A stretch of DNA of 22,103 nucleotides from Bacillota bacterium (lineage in GTDB: Bacteria; Bacillota; Clostridia; Christensenellales; CAG-138). Below the pieces are notes generated by a model. That model made no database searches, was not told where the DNA came from, and saw only the letters and a list, made by a program, of their open reading frames with translations. The translations under genes were made by a program, and so were the position numbers. Shown here piece after piece: positions 21,100 to 22,103 of this stretch. The number at the start of each line of letters is the position of its first letter. The first letter of the stretch is position 1. The stretch spans positions 1 to 22,103 of the forward strand of contig JAFABA010000202.1 of the NCBI GenBank assembly GCA_023426265.1, read 5' to 3'.

Positions 21100-22103
21100 A
21101 TGCAGGATTTACTGTCGCAATTGCTCCGTCATGAAGAAAAGCTGGCTGTTATCGGGCTTGGGTATGTCGGTCTGCCTTTGGCGCACGCATTCTCCAAAAA
21201 GCTTTCCGTCATCGGCTTTGACGTCAACGCGCAAAAAATAGCGCTTTGTTTGGATGGCAAAGACCCCACGCGCGAGCTGGGCGACGAGGCCATCCGCTCT
21301 TCCTCCATATTGTTTACATCGGATGCGGAGGATTTAAAGCAGGCGAAGTTCTTCGCCATAGCCGTCCCTACGCCCGTCAACCCGGACAAAACGCCGGACC
21401 TTTGCCCGCTTATCCGTGCGAGCGAGACGGTGGGGCGCGCTTTAAAGCCCGGCAGCGTGGTGGTGTATGAATCCACCGTATACCCCGGCGTGACGGAGGA
21501 CGTCTGCATCCCCATATTGGAGCGGGAAAGCGGATTAAAATGCGGGCCGGATTTCAAGGCGGGCTATTCGCCGGAGCGCATGAACCCCGGGGACAGGCTG
21601 CACCGCCTGGAAAACACCCGGCGCATCGTATCCGGCGTAGACGCGCAGGCGCTGCAGCTCATCGCAAGCGTATATGAGCTTGTGATCGAGGCGGGCGTGC
21701 ACCTGGCGCCCTCCATCAAGGTGGCCGAAGCCGCGAAGGTGGTCGAAAACAGCCAGCGTGATATCAACGTTGCGTTTATGAACGAGCTTGCCATGGTATT
21801 GGATCGCATGGAAATCGATACCGCCGAAGTGCTTGAGGCCATGAACACGAAATGGAATGCGCTTGGCTTCTACCCCGGGCTTGTGGGCGGCCACTGCATC
21901 GGCGTGGATCCGTATTATTTGGTATACGAAGCCGAGCGGCTCGGGTACCACAGCCAGATCATACTATCCGGCCGGAAAGTCAATGACGGCATGGGCAAAT
22001 TCTTGGCCGATACCGTCATCAAAAAGCTGGTACTCGCCAACAAGCAGGTGCGGCAGGCGAAAGTCGGCGTGCTGGGCGTGGCGTTCAAGGAAAACTGCGC
22101 GGA
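21100..22103 (+). CDS. Nucleotide-sugar dehydrogenase (UDP-N-acetylhexosamine/UDP-glucose 6-dehydrogenase family), cut by the window edge
   Basis: The first 334 residues are present and the 3' end lies outside. The enzyme oxidises the C6 hydroxyl of a UDP-sugar to a uronic acid in two NAD-dependent steps. The N-terminal Rossmann motif is GLGYVGLP (19-26), followed by VPTPVNPD, YESTVYPGVTED, GYSPERMNPGD and KVAEAAKVVENSQRDINVAFMNE. The catalytic Cys266 is in GLVGGHCIGVDPYY. GYSPERMNPGD and the GGHCIGVDPYYL form point to the TviB/WbpA-type UDP-N-acetylhexosamine dehydrogenases rather than a plain UDP-glucose dehydrogenase, as a family-level inference. GGGGTG lies 5 nt before the ATG. It probably opens a capsule or exopolysaccharide cluster continuing past 22103. 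Confidence 0.92.
   Translation, partial: MQDLLSQLLRHEEKLAVIGLGYVGLPLAHAFSKKLSVIGFDVNAQKIALCLDGKDPTRELGDEAIRSSSILFTSDAEDLKQAKFFAIAVPTPVNPDKTPDLCPLIRASETVGRALKPGSVVVYESTVYPGVTEDVCIPILERESGLKCGPDFKAGYSPERMNPGDRLHRLENTRRIVSGVDAQALQLIASVYELVIEAGVHLAPSIKVAEAAKVVENSQRDINVAFMNELAMVLDRMEIDTAEVLEAMNTKWNALGFYPGLVGGHCIGVDPYYLVYEAERLGYHSQIILSGRKVNDGMGKFLADTVIKKLVLANKQVRQAKVGVLGVAFKENCA

Overview
The window looks like a chromosomal segment of a Gram-positive, Clostridia-type Bacillota with a fairly high G+C content. The evidence is a tandem lonB-lon pair, a PerR-type regulator, ECF transporter S components, a type III pantothenate kinase (coaX), a prolyl-tRNA synthetase of the type lacking an editing insertion, an LCP (LytR-CpsA-Psr) wall enzyme and strong purine-rich ribosome binding sites. 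I cannot name the genus. I found no rRNA, tRNA, IS element, prophage or CRISPR array.

Layout. (1) Positions 1-4388, minus strand: lonB and the start of lon; a perR-ahpC peroxide-stress operon with its own promoter, a Fur/PerR-type operator and a terminator; and a membrane-anchored alpha/beta hydrolase of the prolyl-iminopeptidase type. (2) Positions 4484-10609, minus strand: a compact array ruvC-ruvA-ruvB, a DivIVA-like coiled-coil gene, proS, an ECF S component and a metallo-beta-lactamase-fold hydrolase. It runs from an extended -10 promoter at 10581-10609 to a hairpin terminator at 4484-4512. (3) Positions 10668-13510, plus strand: a probable pantothenate ECF S component, coaX and homoserine dehydrogenase (hom), fired from a promoter divergent to that of ruvC and closed by a terminator. 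(4) An MFS transporter (plus) converges on a two-OB-fold SSB-like gene (minus) at a shared bidirectional terminator. A 376-bp gene-free interval with four successive inverted repeats then leads to an LCP-family gene (plus). (5) Positions 16925-20911, minus strand: aroD, a LuxE-like acyl-protein synthetase, a LuxC-like acyl-CoA reductase, and a 189-residue protein of unknown function whose ribosome binding site sits in one arm of a perfect 13-bp inverted repeat. (6) Position 21100 onward, plus strand: a nucleotide-sugar dehydrogenase cut by the window edge, probably the start of a surface-polysaccharide locus.

Most genes are housekeeping: proteolysis, oxidative stress, Holliday junction processing, translation, CoA and amino-acid precursor synthesis, and envelope. 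The least ordinary part is region 5. A luciferase-free LuxE/LuxC pair has four-base overlapping genes and keeps the expected acyl-carrying cysteines. It is co-transcribed with aroD and with a gene of unknown function behind a putative translation-controlling hairpin. This is the best candidate for an undescribed pathway: activation and reduction of an unidentified carboxylic acid to an aldehyde.
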